Positions 1-8,590 of a DNA stretch of 44,284 nucleotides are shown here, one piece after another. Within the stretch, counting starts at the first letter, position 1. Each line of letters starts with the position of its first letter. The notes under the pieces are model-generated. The model did no database searches, was not told the DNA's origin, and saw nothing but the letters and a program-made list of their open reading frames with translations. Made by a program: the position numbers and the translations under genes. This DNA comes from an uncultured Bacteroidota bacterium (lineage in GTDB: Bacteria > Bacteroidota > Rhodothermia > Rhodothermales > UBA10348): NCBI GenBank assembly GCA_937876355.1, contig CALFHN010000114.1, positions 1-44,284 on the forward strand, in the 5' to 3' direction.

Positions 1-200
1 TGTCTTTTGGGGCATTTTACGAGCTCGTCGAGTGGGGTGTGGCCGACATTTTCTTTCAAGAGCAGGGAGATGCTTACCTCGGAACTCAAGGCGACATCTG
101 GGACGCGCAAAAAGACATCTTTTTGGCGTTTTCGGGGGCTATTGTGGCCACCACCATTGTTTCTTATTTGAAAAGGGTCTTTAAGATTTATGAGGAGTGA
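1..200 (+). CDS. DUF2238 / YjdF-like inner-membrane protein, C-terminal part
   Basis: The reading frame is open from the left edge (first whole codon at base 3) to the TGA at 198-200, so only about 65 C-terminal residues are visible. It reads SFGAFYELVEWGVAD, then GTQGDIWDAQKD, then a hydrophobic helix and a short basic tail. The pairing of a YELxEW motif with GTQGDxWDAQKD is the signature I know from the DUF2238/YjdF family of multi-pass inner-membrane proteins, whose biochemical role is not established. The last transmembrane helix (about 20 residues of L, A, F, G, I, V, T) fits that family. The start and most helices lie outside the window, so length and operon context cannot be judged. 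Confidence 0.8.
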   Translation, partial: SFGAFYELVEWGVADIFFQEQGDAYLGTQGDIWDAQKDIFLAFSGAIVATTIVSYLKRVFKIYEE

Positions 201-421
201 ACGGACGCTGTTGAAGGGAATGATTATCTCGATTATCGGCCGTGTGGTTAATGTCCGGTTTCCTTATGCCTGGCCTCGGCATAGCCCCCTCCGTTTTATT
301 CGCCGAAATTGGGAGTTTGTTCATCGATACCAGACTCTGGGCAAGGATCGTATTAAGGCACAACCCGTAATGTGCCCGAGCCAAAAACTGAACAATCCAA
401 CCAAATCCAAATCGTAACCCA

Positions 422-2739
422 ATGCACGCACTTCTTCTAGTGACCCTGATGATGTTTCAGCAGGTGACACACATTGGAACCCAGAATCAACTTGAAGTTG
501 ATATTCCTCGAATTGAAGCGACAGTGCTCATCGACGGCGACTTAAGCGATCTGGTTTGGGGCCAGGCTGCCCTCTTAAGTGGGTTTTCACAGTATCAGCC
601 GGTCGATGGTAGGCCCGCCGCGGAGCCGACAGAAGTGTACGTTTGGTATTCAGATACGGCTATTCACTTTGGCATTCGGGCTACCGAAGTGCATGGGGAC
701 GTGGTTCGCGCAACACAAGCCAATAGGGACAATATTGCCAGCGAAGACCAAATTCAGGTCATCATCGATACCCAGAATGACAACAAAATTGGCTATGTGT
801 TCGCTTCGAATCCGTTAGGGGTCCAGTCCGATGGAACGCGTGCTGATCAATTTGGTGGGGGTGCGGGGGGGGATCGGCTTCTGGAGGCGGGTCCAGCACC
901 ATCAACTTTATGGATGGAAACATCGATATCAATCCTGACTACGAGTATTCGTCGGCTGGGCGGCTTACTGCCAATGGCTACGAAGTTGAAATCTCCATTC
1001 CATTTAAAAGTCTTCGTTACCAAGATGCGAAGGTTCAGAATTGGGGATTGCACGTCTTAAGAAAAGTGCAACACTCGGGTTTTCAGGACTCATGGGCACC
1101 AGCCATACGAGCAAGTTCTACATTTTTGGGGCAATCCGGTACGCTTCGAGGCCTTACGAACATGAAAAGGGGCTTAGTCTTGGATATCGTGCCTACCATT
1201 ACCAGCCGATTTGATGGAGGAGAAAACACGAAAGGAGACTGGGAATATGACAATACGACTGAATTTGGAGGGGACGTAAAGTGGGGGATTCGGCAGAACC
1301 TAACCCTTAACGGCACCATAAATCCTGACTTTTCGCAGGTTGAAGCTGACATCGGACAGGTAGTATTGAACGAACGATTTGCGCTGTTTTTCCCTGAAAA
1401 GCGTCCGTTCTTTTTGGAGAATCTAGAGTTATTCGATACGCCGGGGCAGATGATCTATACTCGGCGCATCGCCGCGCCGTCGGTTGGAGCTAAACTTGCG
1501 GGCAAGATTGGGGGCCTAAACGTGGGCACGATTCTGGCTGCTGACGATCAAAAATATTCGGCTTCCGGTACTGATTCTCCCATTTTTGGGATTGTTAGAC
1601 TCCGAAAGGACCTTAAAGGCAACAACACGGCTGGTGCGGTACTAACCACTCGCGAAGACGGAGGGAATTACTCCCGACTCGCTGGTGCGGACTCACGGAT
1701 TTATTTTGGCCAGAAATATTATCTTGCGCTGCAAGGAGTTGCGTCTTTTTCAGACGCGGGCTCGGGCGCCACATCGGGTTCATTCCTGGAAGCAGCTTGG
1801 GATCGTACCGGCCGCGCGTGGGGATACAATTATAAGCTGAGCGGCATATCACGCGACTTTGAAGCGGCTGCGGGATTTGTTAACCGGACAGGCATTATAG
1901 CCGCATCTGCATTTAACCGGGTTTCGTTTTACGGGGAAGAAGGAGCCTTTTTAGAGACTTGGGGTGGATTTGGTGGTTTTAACAGGATTTGGAATTACGA
2001 AGACACCGGTGCCGGCGCGATTGAAGGTGGTGAATCGCTGTTTCCATCGGCAACCCTTCGGGGTGGATGGCGCCTGAGCGGCTCGATTACCCGCAATTTT
2101 TATACCTATAGTCCACTCGCTTTTTCAGGTTATAGCGTGGTCGATCCAAACGGCCCCGATGTGTTTTTCTATCCAGAGATGGAGAACGACCAGTTTGGTG
2201 GTTCTGTAGGGGTTACTACGCCAACGCTGCAACTGCTGACAGCGTCTGTGAATGCTTCTTGGGGGGAGACGCCCTTGTTTGCGGAAGCTGCTCCCGGTCG
2301 TTCGAGCCGGTATAGCGTGGTGGTAGATCTGCGTCCAACATCGGCACTCAGAGCATCACTGCAGGTGACCCACCTAACTCTGGAGCGGAAGCTAGATGAT
2401 TCACAGTTTTCGCAAGAGATCATTCCTCGGATCAAGCTGGAATACCAGCTTTCTCAGGCCATTTTTGTACGGGTTATCGGGCAATATTCTTCTCGCGAAC
2501 GCGCTGCATTGGAAGACCGCCAAGGCAACCCCATTCAGATAGGTGGTACGGCTGTTGGCGCTACTAAAACGAACGACCTCCGAACCGACTTGTTGTTCAG
2601 CTACCGGCCGAACCCTGGGACGCTGTTCTATCTCGGATACGGCTCAACTATGGACGATGTAGGCCAAAAGCGCTTCGAGGACCTCCGCCGCCAGACCGAC
2701 GGCTTCTTCATGAAGCTGACGTATTTATTTAGGGTTTAA
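422..2739 (+). CDS. DUF5916 outer-membrane protein with CBM9-like N-domain, split by a frameshift
   Basis: The first frame (422 to about 870) has a signal-like N-terminus ending near THIGTQ, then a CBM9/DOMON-like domain (VLIDGDLSDLVWGQAA, VYVWYSDTAIHFGIR, IQVIIDTQNDN). The second frame (about 865 to the stop at 2737-2739) carries the DUF5916 part: EISIPFKSLRYQ, INPDFSQVEADIGQV, ERFALFFPEKRPFFLEN, then a beta-barrel ending in aromatic-rich LTYLFRV. The two halves match one continuous family protein of roughly 770 residues if one base is added, or a -1 shift is made, inside the G8 run at 865-872. The joined product would read through a Gly/Ser-rich linker, usual in this family. Without the shift the first frame ends at 1060 after out-of-frame residues. 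Known relatives sit in the outer membrane and are often linked to polymer or peptide use; no substrate can be named here. No clear ribosome-binding site precedes ATG 422. Confidence 0.85.
865..872 (+). repeat. G8 homopolymer at the reading-frame break
   Basis: Eight consecutive G follow GTGC. Upstream coding is in one frame and downstream coding is in the -1 frame, with the switch falling inside this run and Gly-rich sequence on both sides. Possible meanings are an assembly or sequencing indel, a real null mutation, phase variation by slipped-strand mispairing, or ribosomal slippage on the G run. Confidence 0.75.
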
Positions 2740-2771
2740 GCTAGGTTGGGGCGGGATTTACTATTGATATG

Positions 2772-2810
2772 AAGAGGGGTAGGGTGGATAAAGTCCACCC
2801 TACCCCTCTT
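2772..2810 (+). terminator. Strong hairpin terminator, perfect 17-bp stem
   Basis: Left arm 2772-2788 (AAGAGGGGTAGGGTGGA) and right arm 2794-2810 are exact reverse complements around a 5-nt TAAAG loop. It sits 32 bp after the DUF5916 stop. The arm ends are A2/T2 rather than a long U tract, so it may act as a bidirectional or mRNA-stabilising hairpin as well as a terminator. Confidence 0.75.
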
Positions 2811-2931
2811 GCAATTCTGTCTGTTCTAAGGCTGGTCCAAACGCTTGTGGAGCGGGCGCTTTAGAATAATTCCATTCCCCGCCCGGAGATGTGGCAATGT
2901 CTTGCATCAATATCCATGGATTTGAGGCACC

Positions 2932-2958
2932 CTGGGGCCGGTCTTTGACCGGCCCCAG
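2932..2958. terminator. GC-rich hairpin between convergent genes
   Basis: CTGGGGCCGGTC (2932-2943) pairs exactly with GACCGGCCCCAG (2947-2958) around a TTT loop. It lies between the DUF5916 gene and the OmpA-like fragment, which converge here. On the plus strand it is followed by CTTTCTAG, a weak T-rich tail, so it could end transcription from the left. The rest of the 270-bp gap shows no gene. Confidence 0.55.
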
Positions 2959-3009
2959 CTTTCTAGAACTACCGTTTTGAGAACCTTCTAAGTCAAAAAA
3001 AGTCTGGAA

Positions 3010-3591
3010 TTAGTTACCAGACTCTAACTCCCTTACGTATTCATCTGATGCGTAGATCGCAATTTCAAGGCGGTGGTTCTCACGGCGACCTTCAACCGTA
3101 TCACTGGATGCGATTGGCTTTGAAATTCCATAACCGGTTATTTCCAAGCGGTTGGGATCTACCCCGTTGTCAGCCAATATTATGGCTGCAGAAGATGCCC
3201 TTTTTTCTGATAAGGTTTGGTTGTAGGCCGCTGCACCCGTGTTGTCTGTGTGTCCAAACACCAAAACGTGGGTGTTTGGATATTGTTGAAGACTAAATGC
3301 CAAGTCAGCAAGGCTTGCTTTGGCTTCGCTGGTGAGATCTGAAGAGTTGACGGCAAATAAGATGGCAGCGTCAAAAGTGACTTGAATTCCATCTCCCACG
3401 CGCTCGACAAAAGGAGAAGAGGCGGCCTCCACGTCTGCGGCGGAAGAGCCTGGGATTAGCTGTACGTACGCCACCCCAATTATTTCCCCCAATTCGAAGC
3501 CTATCGTAGTTTTCGAAAGAAATCGCTGCGTCCAAACGTATTGATGAATTAGACGGGATGGTCCTGAAAACTCCAGAGACCGAAAAATCAT
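3010..3591 (-). pseudogene. OmpA C-terminal domain fused to permease debris (truncated OmpA-family gene)
   Basis: From about residue 58 the frame is a textbook OmpA/MotB peptidoglycan-binding domain: VTFDAAILFAVNSSDL, HVLVFGHTDNTG, NQTLSEKRASSAA, EITGYGISKPIASSDT, RRENHRLEIAI. The N-terminus is not OmpA-like and has no signal peptide or lipobox. Residues about 42-57 (YVQLIPGSSAADVEAA) read as a piece of a MacB/FtsX-type periplasmic domain, and residues 1-41 are an out-of-frame reading of that permease. The natural 5' part of the OmpA-family lipoprotein gene has therefore been lost and replaced, with the junction near base 3421. The domain could only act in the periplasm if exported, and no export signal is visible, so I treat it as broken. 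Confidence 0.75.
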
Positions 3592-4132
3592 ACTTGATTT
3601 CGTTTCTAGTAATTGAAATCGTTTTTCCTAAAACGGAGGCCTAACTATCTGGACCGGCATTAAATGCTGCCGTTGCGACTTTGTCCGATATTACCATTTC
3701 ATCTAGCGCTAACAAAACGGTTGTGACGTCTCCGGCGATCAGTGGGAAGCTGAACATGCTGAAAAAGTCATTGTGTACTTCCGTCAACCGTTAGGAGCTA
3801 ATTTGATCACCAAACTCTAGATTTTGAAAGCTTGCTACATACGTACTGGCGCGCAGGACCTGGGGGAATTCGGTTCGTATTTCCTCGGTAAATTCGGGCC
3901 GCATCATGGACTGATACGACTTTTCCCCTTCTGGGTTTTGCCACTGAAAATAGGTTCGGTGGATGTTATCCGCGTTTTCATGGAATTGGTCGTAACTCCA
4001 TTCGTGGTACACCAGAACGAGTATCAAGGCGCAGCATGCCATACCGAGAGCAAGACCAACGACATTGACGACGGTATACGTAGAGTTGCGTCGGAGTGCC
4101 CGAAGGGCCACCGTAAGGTAATTTTTTAGCAT
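3421..4132 (-). pseudogene. Decayed MacB/FtsX-type ABC transporter permease
   Basis: The gene opens well at ATG 4130-4132 with MLKNYLTVALRALRRN, a first transmembrane helix (VVNVVGLALGMACCALILVL) and WSYDQFHENADNIHR, the usual start of MacB-PCD/FtsX permeases. This frame stops at TAA 3791-3793. The family then continues in a second frame between about 3780 and 3645 (DFFSMFSFPLIAGD, MVISDKVATAAFNAG), is interrupted by TAG at 3641-3643, resumes in the same frame (LGKTISITRNEIKYDFSVSG, IPSNSSIRLDAAISFENYDR), shifts once more, and ends at YVQLIPGSSAADVEAA joined to OmpA sequence. About 230 of the usual 800 residues remain, with at least two frameshifts and two stops, and no C-terminal FtsX helices. 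It is clearly a pseudogene. The upstream extension of the open frame to 4288 has no family similarity I recognise. Confidence 0.85.
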
Positions 4133-4284
4133 GGGGTGCCTGAAGTATCTGCGATTATTGGCGTGCTGGGGATGCCTTCTGAGGCTTTCTGAAGCCGAGC
4201 GATCAGATGACAGTTTTTTGACAATCAGAACGGTCTGAAGGTTTGCAGGCGATCGCGACTTTGAAGGTAATAGCGGTTTTGCAG

Positions 4285-4310
4285 ACAAATAGTTACAAAT
4301 AGTTACAAAT
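4285..4310. repeat. Short AT-rich tandem repeat (10-bp unit, 2.6 copies)
   Basis: The unit ACAAATAGTT occurs twice in a row, followed by ACAAAT. It lies 45 bp upstream of ATG 4356 in a 223-bp gap that holds no gene on either strand. It could be a promoter-proximal spacer or binding site for the downstream gene; nothing more can be said. Confidence 0.6.
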
Positions 4311-4355
4311 GGGATTCCTATTTCCTCTACCTAGACATTTGAAGGGAGGAAAATA

Positions 4356-5165
4356 ATGAATACGACAAAAGGGAGACCCATTTGGGTTTTAATGGTGTTT
4401 TTGCAATTGCCTTACGCCAACGCGAGTGGCCAAGAAGCTGGACCAATAGGTGAACAGTGTGTTTATCAGGCCTTGATAACAAATCCGCTTGAAAACGGCT
4501 TTGACAACCTTAAAAAAACTCGGCGTATTAGTACGGATCCCAGATCATATTTGGACCATCCATTACACAAAATCGTCCAACAAGCGAGGCCAGGTATCTC
4601 GCTTGAAGCTCATTCAAAAGCATTACTTCGCATCGATCCAGAAATGCAGTTGGTGGCGCAGTTTCAGGATTCTACCTATTTCGCGAGACCGGGGGCGCGT
4701 TTGGTACAAATGGTCTTTGAAAATCGAGTTCGACGTTCCATTGTGATTCCAGATTCGCTGTTTCTAGTTCCAGAAAAGCACTATGTATTTTCCGCTCAAG
4801 TAACGCTGGACTTTATTCTGGGAAAACTTCCGGCCTATCGAAATCGATCAAGCCGGCTGGTTGGGATTTACCGAATGGAGATCCAAGGCATTTCAAAAGT
4901 GGTCGCGGTAATCTCCCACGATTATCTATTGGCAGCAAAATCTGATCTTCCTGAACTTTCCATTGCCGTTTTTTCGCCTGGTCTGTTCTTAGAAGACTTG
5001 ATACGTCTGCATTTAAATCAAAAGGACGTTTCGGACCCAATGCCCACCCCGTTTGGGAAGAACGGATTGTTTTGGGAGACGAATTCAGAAAACACGTTCG
5101 ATATTCTGTTAAGACAGGCACCAGAATCCGAATGTATTCCGCTTATTTACGTACCAGTTTTGTGA
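4356..5165 (+). CDS. Secreted protein of unknown function
   Basis: I do not recognise this 269-residue protein. It begins MNTTKGRPIWVLMVFLQLPYANASGQ, a plausible Sec signal peptide cleaved near ANA-SG. The start is well supported by GAAGGGAGGAAAATA directly upstream, one of the best ribosome-binding sites in the window. The mature part is mixed alpha/beta with no further membrane helix. It has a central segment VIPDSLFLVPEKHYVFSAQV and only two Cys (about residues 34 and 261), one at each end of the mature chain, which could pair. The gene stands alone between pseudogene debris and the convergent flippase, and its last 23 bp overlap the flippase 3' end. Periplasmic or exported location is inferred from the signal peptide only. 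Confidence 0.7.
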   Translation: MNTTKGRPIWVLMVFLQLPYANASGQEAGPIGEQCVYQALITNPLENGFDNLKKTRRISTDPRSYLDHPLHKIVQQARPGISLEAHSKALLRIDPEMQLVAQFQDSTYFARPGARLVQMVFENRVRRSIVIPDSLFLVPEKHYVFSAQVTLDFILGKLPAYRNRSSRLVGIYRMEIQGISKVVAVISHDYLLAAKSDLPELSIAVFSPGLFLEDLIRLHLNQKDVSDPMPTPFGKNGLFWETNSENTFDILLRQAPESECIPLIYVPVL

Positions 5166-6672
5166 TTGGAAGTCCGAGCAGCCAGGCGCCAGCTATCGAA
5201 AAGAGGCCAACCATAATCAACTCTGTCCACCATATTTGGAGCGACTCAACATTCTGCCACAGCCCAAACACCATGCCCGCCAATAGGCAGCAGGACAAGA
5301 CGCGGCCCCAATTGTAGGGAATAGGGTAGTGCCGGCGAATCAAGAAAAGCAGGGTCAATGCCATGACCGCATAGGCGGCAGATGTGGCCCAAGCAGCTGC
5401 CATCATTCCCCCAGAAGGAACAAAAACGATGTTTAGCACCAGTGCGACAACACTTCCGGCGGCCGTTGCGTGTAAAAAATACTTGGATTTGTCTCGCAGG
5501 TAGGCGCCTGCAGAAAAATGATAATACCATCCCTGAAAGAAATAGCCAGTGAGCGCAACTGGGATGATCATCAGTCCCATCCAGTACGAGGAGGCGATTA
5601 AGGTCCGTCCGCCCGGCAATGGTAGGCGGACCAATTCCTCCACAAGAAATGAAATACCCAAAAAGGCCACTAACATGATTAGCGTTAGGATGCTAAACAC
5701 TTTCCCGAAAAGTTGGGGAGCGTCTTCGTCGCTCTTATGTAGAAGGAAAAAGGGTTGCCAAGCGTATCGAAACATTTGAACGAACAAGGCCATCAAGACG
5801 GATAACTTGATGATTCCACCGTACATCCCCACAATTTCTTCAGCGAAAACCTGGGGACCAAATTGGGTTGCTCGCTTAAACAAAAGGGGATGTGTCTCCG
5901 CTGTAATTCCGTACAGTTTCTGAATAACATTCGGATCCATTTCGGAAAGGAAAAACCGGTTGACCGTCTCAGTGATCGCGTATCCGATTCCGCCGGGCAC
6001 GAACGGCAATCCGAATAGCATCATTTGTTTCCACAGACTAGTGTCTACGCGGCCCATGCGCGCTAGGCAGGTAGGTGTGAGCATGAGAACCGTAACTCCA
6101 GATGCAGCTACGTTGGCGATCAAAATGGACTCGACACCCATGTCAAAACCAAATATCAGAATTAAGTTTAGACTGACATTCACGAGTATGTTGATGATCC
6201 TGATCGTCGCAAAAATCCATGGACGACTTCTAAGGCGAAGATCAGCGAAGGGGACCGTGGCCAGCGAATCCAAGAATAAAATGGCTGCAGCGTAGATCAG
6301 GAAATAGAGAAAAGCTTGGTTGAGCCCAATTAATTCAGCTACGGAGCCGCGAAACACCAGCATAATAGCGGACAGACAGGAAGCGACAACAACCAATGAA
6401 ACCATGGCGGTTCCAAACGCGGCACTTCGACCACTTAATTCCTGTCGATCTGTGGAAAACTTCAAATAGGACGATTCAATTCCATGCTGGAACAGAATGT
6501 TCAAGAACATGAAGGCAGCATAAATGACAATAATTGGCGCATATTCAGCAGGCAGAAACACATGCGAATACAGCGGAAATAGCAAAAAATTGATCAGTCG
6601 ACCAACAATGGACGATACACCATAAATGGCTGTTTCAGATGCCAAGCGCCGAATGCGAGTTTGAAAACTCAT
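5143..6672 (-). CDS. Polysaccharide/oligosaccharide flippase (MATE/MVF superfamily, PST family)
   Basis: This is a 509-residue integral membrane protein with about 12-14 hydrophobic helices. It begins with the typical ETAIYGVSSIVGRLINFLLFPLYS, in which an amphipathic N-terminus is followed by helix 1 with Gly/Arg-Asn-Phe, and FLPAEYAPI. This is the pattern of Wzx-like lipid-linked oligosaccharide flippases. A 40-residue soluble stretch around residues 240-280 (MDPNVIQKLYGITAETHPLL) is longer than usual, and LFVQMFRYAWQPFFL is typical of the second half. It would move a lipid-linked sugar across the inner membrane. No glycosyltransferase or polymerase gene is nearby, so the polymer is unknown. 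The start is 10 bp after the aroQ stop with AAAGGA upstream, so the two are probably co-transcribed. Confidence 0.85.
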   Translation of the reverse strand: MSFQTRIRRLASETAIYGVSSIVGRLINFLLFPLYSHVFLPAEYAPIIVIYAAFMFLNILFQHGIESSYLKFSTDRQELSGRSAAFGTAMVSLVVVASCLSAIMLVFRGSVAELIGLNQAFLYFLIYAAAILFLDSLATVPFADLRLRSRPWIFATIRIINILVNVSLNLILIFGFDMGVESILIANVAASGVTVLMLTPTCLARMGRVDTSLWKQMMLFGLPFVPGGIGYAITETVNRFFLSEMDPNVIQKLYGITAETHPLLFKRATQFGPQVFAEEIVGMYGGIIKLSVLMALFVQMFRYAWQPFFLLHKSDEDAPQLFGKVFSILTLIMLVAFLGISFLVEELVRLPLPGGRTLIASSYWMGLMIIPVALTGYFFQGWYYHFSAGAYLRDKSKYFLHATAAGSVVALVLNIVFVPSGGMMAAAWATSAAYAVMALTLLFLIRRHYPIPYNWGRVLSCCLLAGMVFGLWQNVESLQIWWTELIMVGLFSIAGAWLLGLPITKLVRK

Positions 6673-6682
6673 TAATGTCCTT

Positions 6683-7105
6683 TCATTTGAGGTCCGGCGA
6701 AAGGAAAAACTCGACGGCTAAATGGTATCCCTGAATGCCCAGTCCCACTATAGAGCCAATACACTCTGCCGCAATCAAGGAATGATGGCGAAAGGATTCC
6801 CGGGCAGCAATATTGGAGATATGTACTTCCAAAACGGGTACATCAATTGATGCGATGGCGTCGCGGAGTGCAACGGAAGTGTGCGTAAATCCGGCTGCGT
6901 TCAAAACAATGCCTCCTGCTTTGGAAGCTTGAAGGGCATCAATGAGTTCGCCTTCGTGGTTGCTCTGAAAAAAAGAAAAGTCTACCGAAGGGAACGCTTT
7001 TGTGAGATCGATTTCGAGTTGCGCGAGCGTCGTAGTTCCGTAAACGTTCGGTTCGCGGCTTCCAAGGAGGTTTAAATTAGGACCATTTACCACGAGAATA
7101 TGCAT
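6683..7105 (-). CDS. aroQ: Type II 3-dehydroquinate dehydratase
   Basis: The protein is 140 residues, the usual AroQ length. I start at ATG 7103-7105 (MHILVVNGPNLNLLGSREP); the open frame extends 13 residues further upstream without family sequence. Visible signatures are NGPNLNLLG, REPNVYG with the catalytic Tyr, SNHEGELIDAL, NAAGFTHTSVALRDAI, and EVHISN followed by ARESFRHHS, which hold the catalytic His and the lid Arg. It catalyses the third step of the shikimate pathway in the cytosol and forms dodecamers in known examples. The second His often seen in SNIHARE is Ala here (SNIAARE), a tolerated change. A class II DAHP synthase gene for the first step of the same pathway lies about 9 kb away in a different operon. 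Confidence 0.95.
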   Translation of the reverse strand: MHILVVNGPNLNLLGSREPNVYGTTTLAQLEIDLTKAFPSVDFSFFQSNHEGELIDALQASKAGGIVLNAAGFTHTSVALRDAIASIDVPVLEVHISNIAARESFRHHSLIAAECIGSIVGLGIQGYHLAVEFFLSPDLK

Positions 7106-7188
7106 AGCTACCTGTAATGATGAGGCGTGTGAGGCACGTCGCAAAATAGGGCACGGAACGTCCGTTTCGCAAAAGGTCAGACAGGCGA

Positions 7189-7947
7189 CTACTGATTTTC
7201 GTGGATAGAGTTAGTGGTACGTCTTGACATGGCTTTGTAACCAACCCAAATTAGAATTAATCCAATGAATTCGGTGACATACAATACCTCAACATGCCCT
7301 AAACGAGCTGACATACCGCCGATACCAGGCAGCGTGGCTCCTACGGCAATGAAAATGTTTCCCCACATTCTGATCTGATCTGTTTGCTTCTTGCGAGCGT
7401 ATTGGATAGCGGACCAAATAGCCCCACCTACTAGAAAAATAAAAGCATAGATATTGATAAAAGGAGAGAATAAGCGAACCCAATTCCAGGCCAACGCACT
7501 TCCAGAAAGCCGATGCAATTCTACATTGGCCCACTCAATCGGTGAGGAGATGATGCAGACAGACGCTGTAACAATAAAAATAATCAGTCCCGCGGACATC
7601 CAGTGAGCTGTTTTTTGTCGAAAAAGCAAATAGACCGTTCCCTGGGCAAGCGGTGCACCCCCAAGGAGCGCACCGCTTATGTACCAGCTTTTGAAAACGA
7701 AAACGTTCCATCCTAAAAGCGTCGTCGTACTTTCTGTGAGCGTTCCAACACCATACATGGCCACCCCAATGAACCACCAGAGCAAATAATATGCTTTGGG
7801 CTTTTGGCGCCAGTGTTTGAATAGCACACGACCAAAAGCCAACGAAAGGATGGTGGTCGCAATAGGGATATAATGAACAAAAGTCGTCATGGTGGTCAGT
7901 CTAAGGATAAGACACTTCCAGCTAGCGCCAGAGTGCAGAAGGCTCAT
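7189..7947 (-). CDS. Seven-helix integral membrane protein, function unknown
   Basis: The 252-residue frame contains about seven hydrophobic segments, a conserved-looking YYLLWWFIGVAMYGVGTLTE after helix 1, and a charged C-terminal tail. Its layout resembles the 7TM sensor modules found at the N-terminus of some histidine kinases, but there is no attached kinase. The first ATG overlaps the HmuY-like stop by 4 bp (ATGA), which suggests translational coupling. An ATG 19 codons later (MTTFVHYIP) is the alternative start and gives a cleaner first helix. Position behind a TonB receptor and a heme-binding-type lipoprotein suggests a role linked to uptake, perhaps in the inner membrane, but the sequence does not prove it. 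Confidence 0.65.
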   Translation of the reverse strand: MSLLHSGASWKCLILRLTTMTTFVHYIPIATTILSLAFGRVLFKHWRQKPKAYYLLWWFIGVAMYGVGTLTESTTTLLGWNVFVFKSWYISGALLGGAPLAQGTVYLLFRQKTAHWMSAGLIIFIVTASVCIISSPIEWANVELHRLSGSALAWNWVRLFSPFINIYAFIFLVGGAIWSAIQYARKKQTDQIRMWGNIFIAVGATLPGIGGMSARLGHVEVLYVTEFIGLILIWVGYKAMSRRTTNSIHENQ

Positions 7948-8570
7948 TCGAACGAGAGCGTTCCGTCTGGTTGGAATACAAAATCAAAGGTTAGGAAACG
8001 CGATTCAGACGTTCTGTCCGGAATGGCAGGTTGACCTTTGTAATAGCTCAGAATGCTTATTTTAGCATAACGATTGTCCGCCGTACGAATAAGAATAACT
8101 CTGCCAGGAATGGGCGTTATGGTAAATGTAGAAGGCTCATAATTGTACCACCCATTTCCTGAACCTGTCGGGATGGCAAAACCGGTTACGGAATCCTGAG
8201 CCCAACCGGAAGCCGGGGCAATTTTGATGTCAGAAAATACGTCATTGAGTACCTGTGCAGCTCCATTTCCGGGGCCGCTGATACCGCCATTAACAAGGAT
8301 TGAAGTGCCTTTAAAGGCTACATCCCAGGCATTTGAGGCCGAGTCGGTTGCCGCAACAATAGAATTCGTGCGCAAGCTAAAAAACGTGTATATACCAGCC
8401 GTAATAGGCTGACCCGACGGGGCGAATCCAGTGTAGGGATCGGCTGGCAGTTCAGTGACGCGTTGGGCTACAACAGGATCTGAATTGTCAGAATTTGAAG
8501 AACTATCACAAGCCGCCACCAAGAGGGCCAGTCCAAGAAGGAGTGTGGATGAAAATAATGATTTAGACAT
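7944..8570 (-). CDS. HmuY-like lipoprotein (putative heme binding)
   Basis: The 208-residue protein starts MSKSLFSSTLLLGLALLVAAC, a signal peptide with a lipobox (LVAAC), followed by a Ser/Asp/Asn linker. The mature part has the HmuY pattern: a Y-T-FF-SL start, WDVAFKGTSILVNGG, a Gly/Ser-rich loop, RYAKISILSYYKG and a last beta strand LTFDFVFQPDG. HmuY proteins of Bacteroidetes bind heme or related tetrapyrroles at the cell surface and pass them to a TonB-dependent receptor. Here the receptor gene is immediately upstream (20-bp gap). Heme ligands cannot be assigned by eye, so ligand identity is inference from family and neighbourhood. Confidence 0.8.
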   Translation of the reverse strand: MSKSLFSSTLLLGLALLVAACDSSSNSDNSDPVVAQRVTELPADPYTGFAPSGQPITAGIYTFFSLRTNSIVAATDSASNAWDVAFKGTSILVNGGISGPGNGAAQVLNDVFSDIKIAPASGWAQDSVTGFAIPTGSGNGWYNYEPSTFTITPIPGRVILIRTADNRYAKISILSYYKGQPAIPDRTSESRFLTFDFVFQPDGTLSFE

Positions 8571-8590
8571 TTTGGTCTTTTAAGGAAGGA

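Noticed and set aside
190..417. Small plus-strand frame between the YjdF tail and the DUF5916 gene
   Set aside because: Composition is unlike its neighbours, it overlaps the YjdF stop, and nothing is recognisable; the 221-bp gap is better seen as intergenic.
3010..3591. Intact OmpA-family lipoprotein
   Set aside because: The N-terminus is permease debris with no signal peptide or lipobox, so the gene is truncated.
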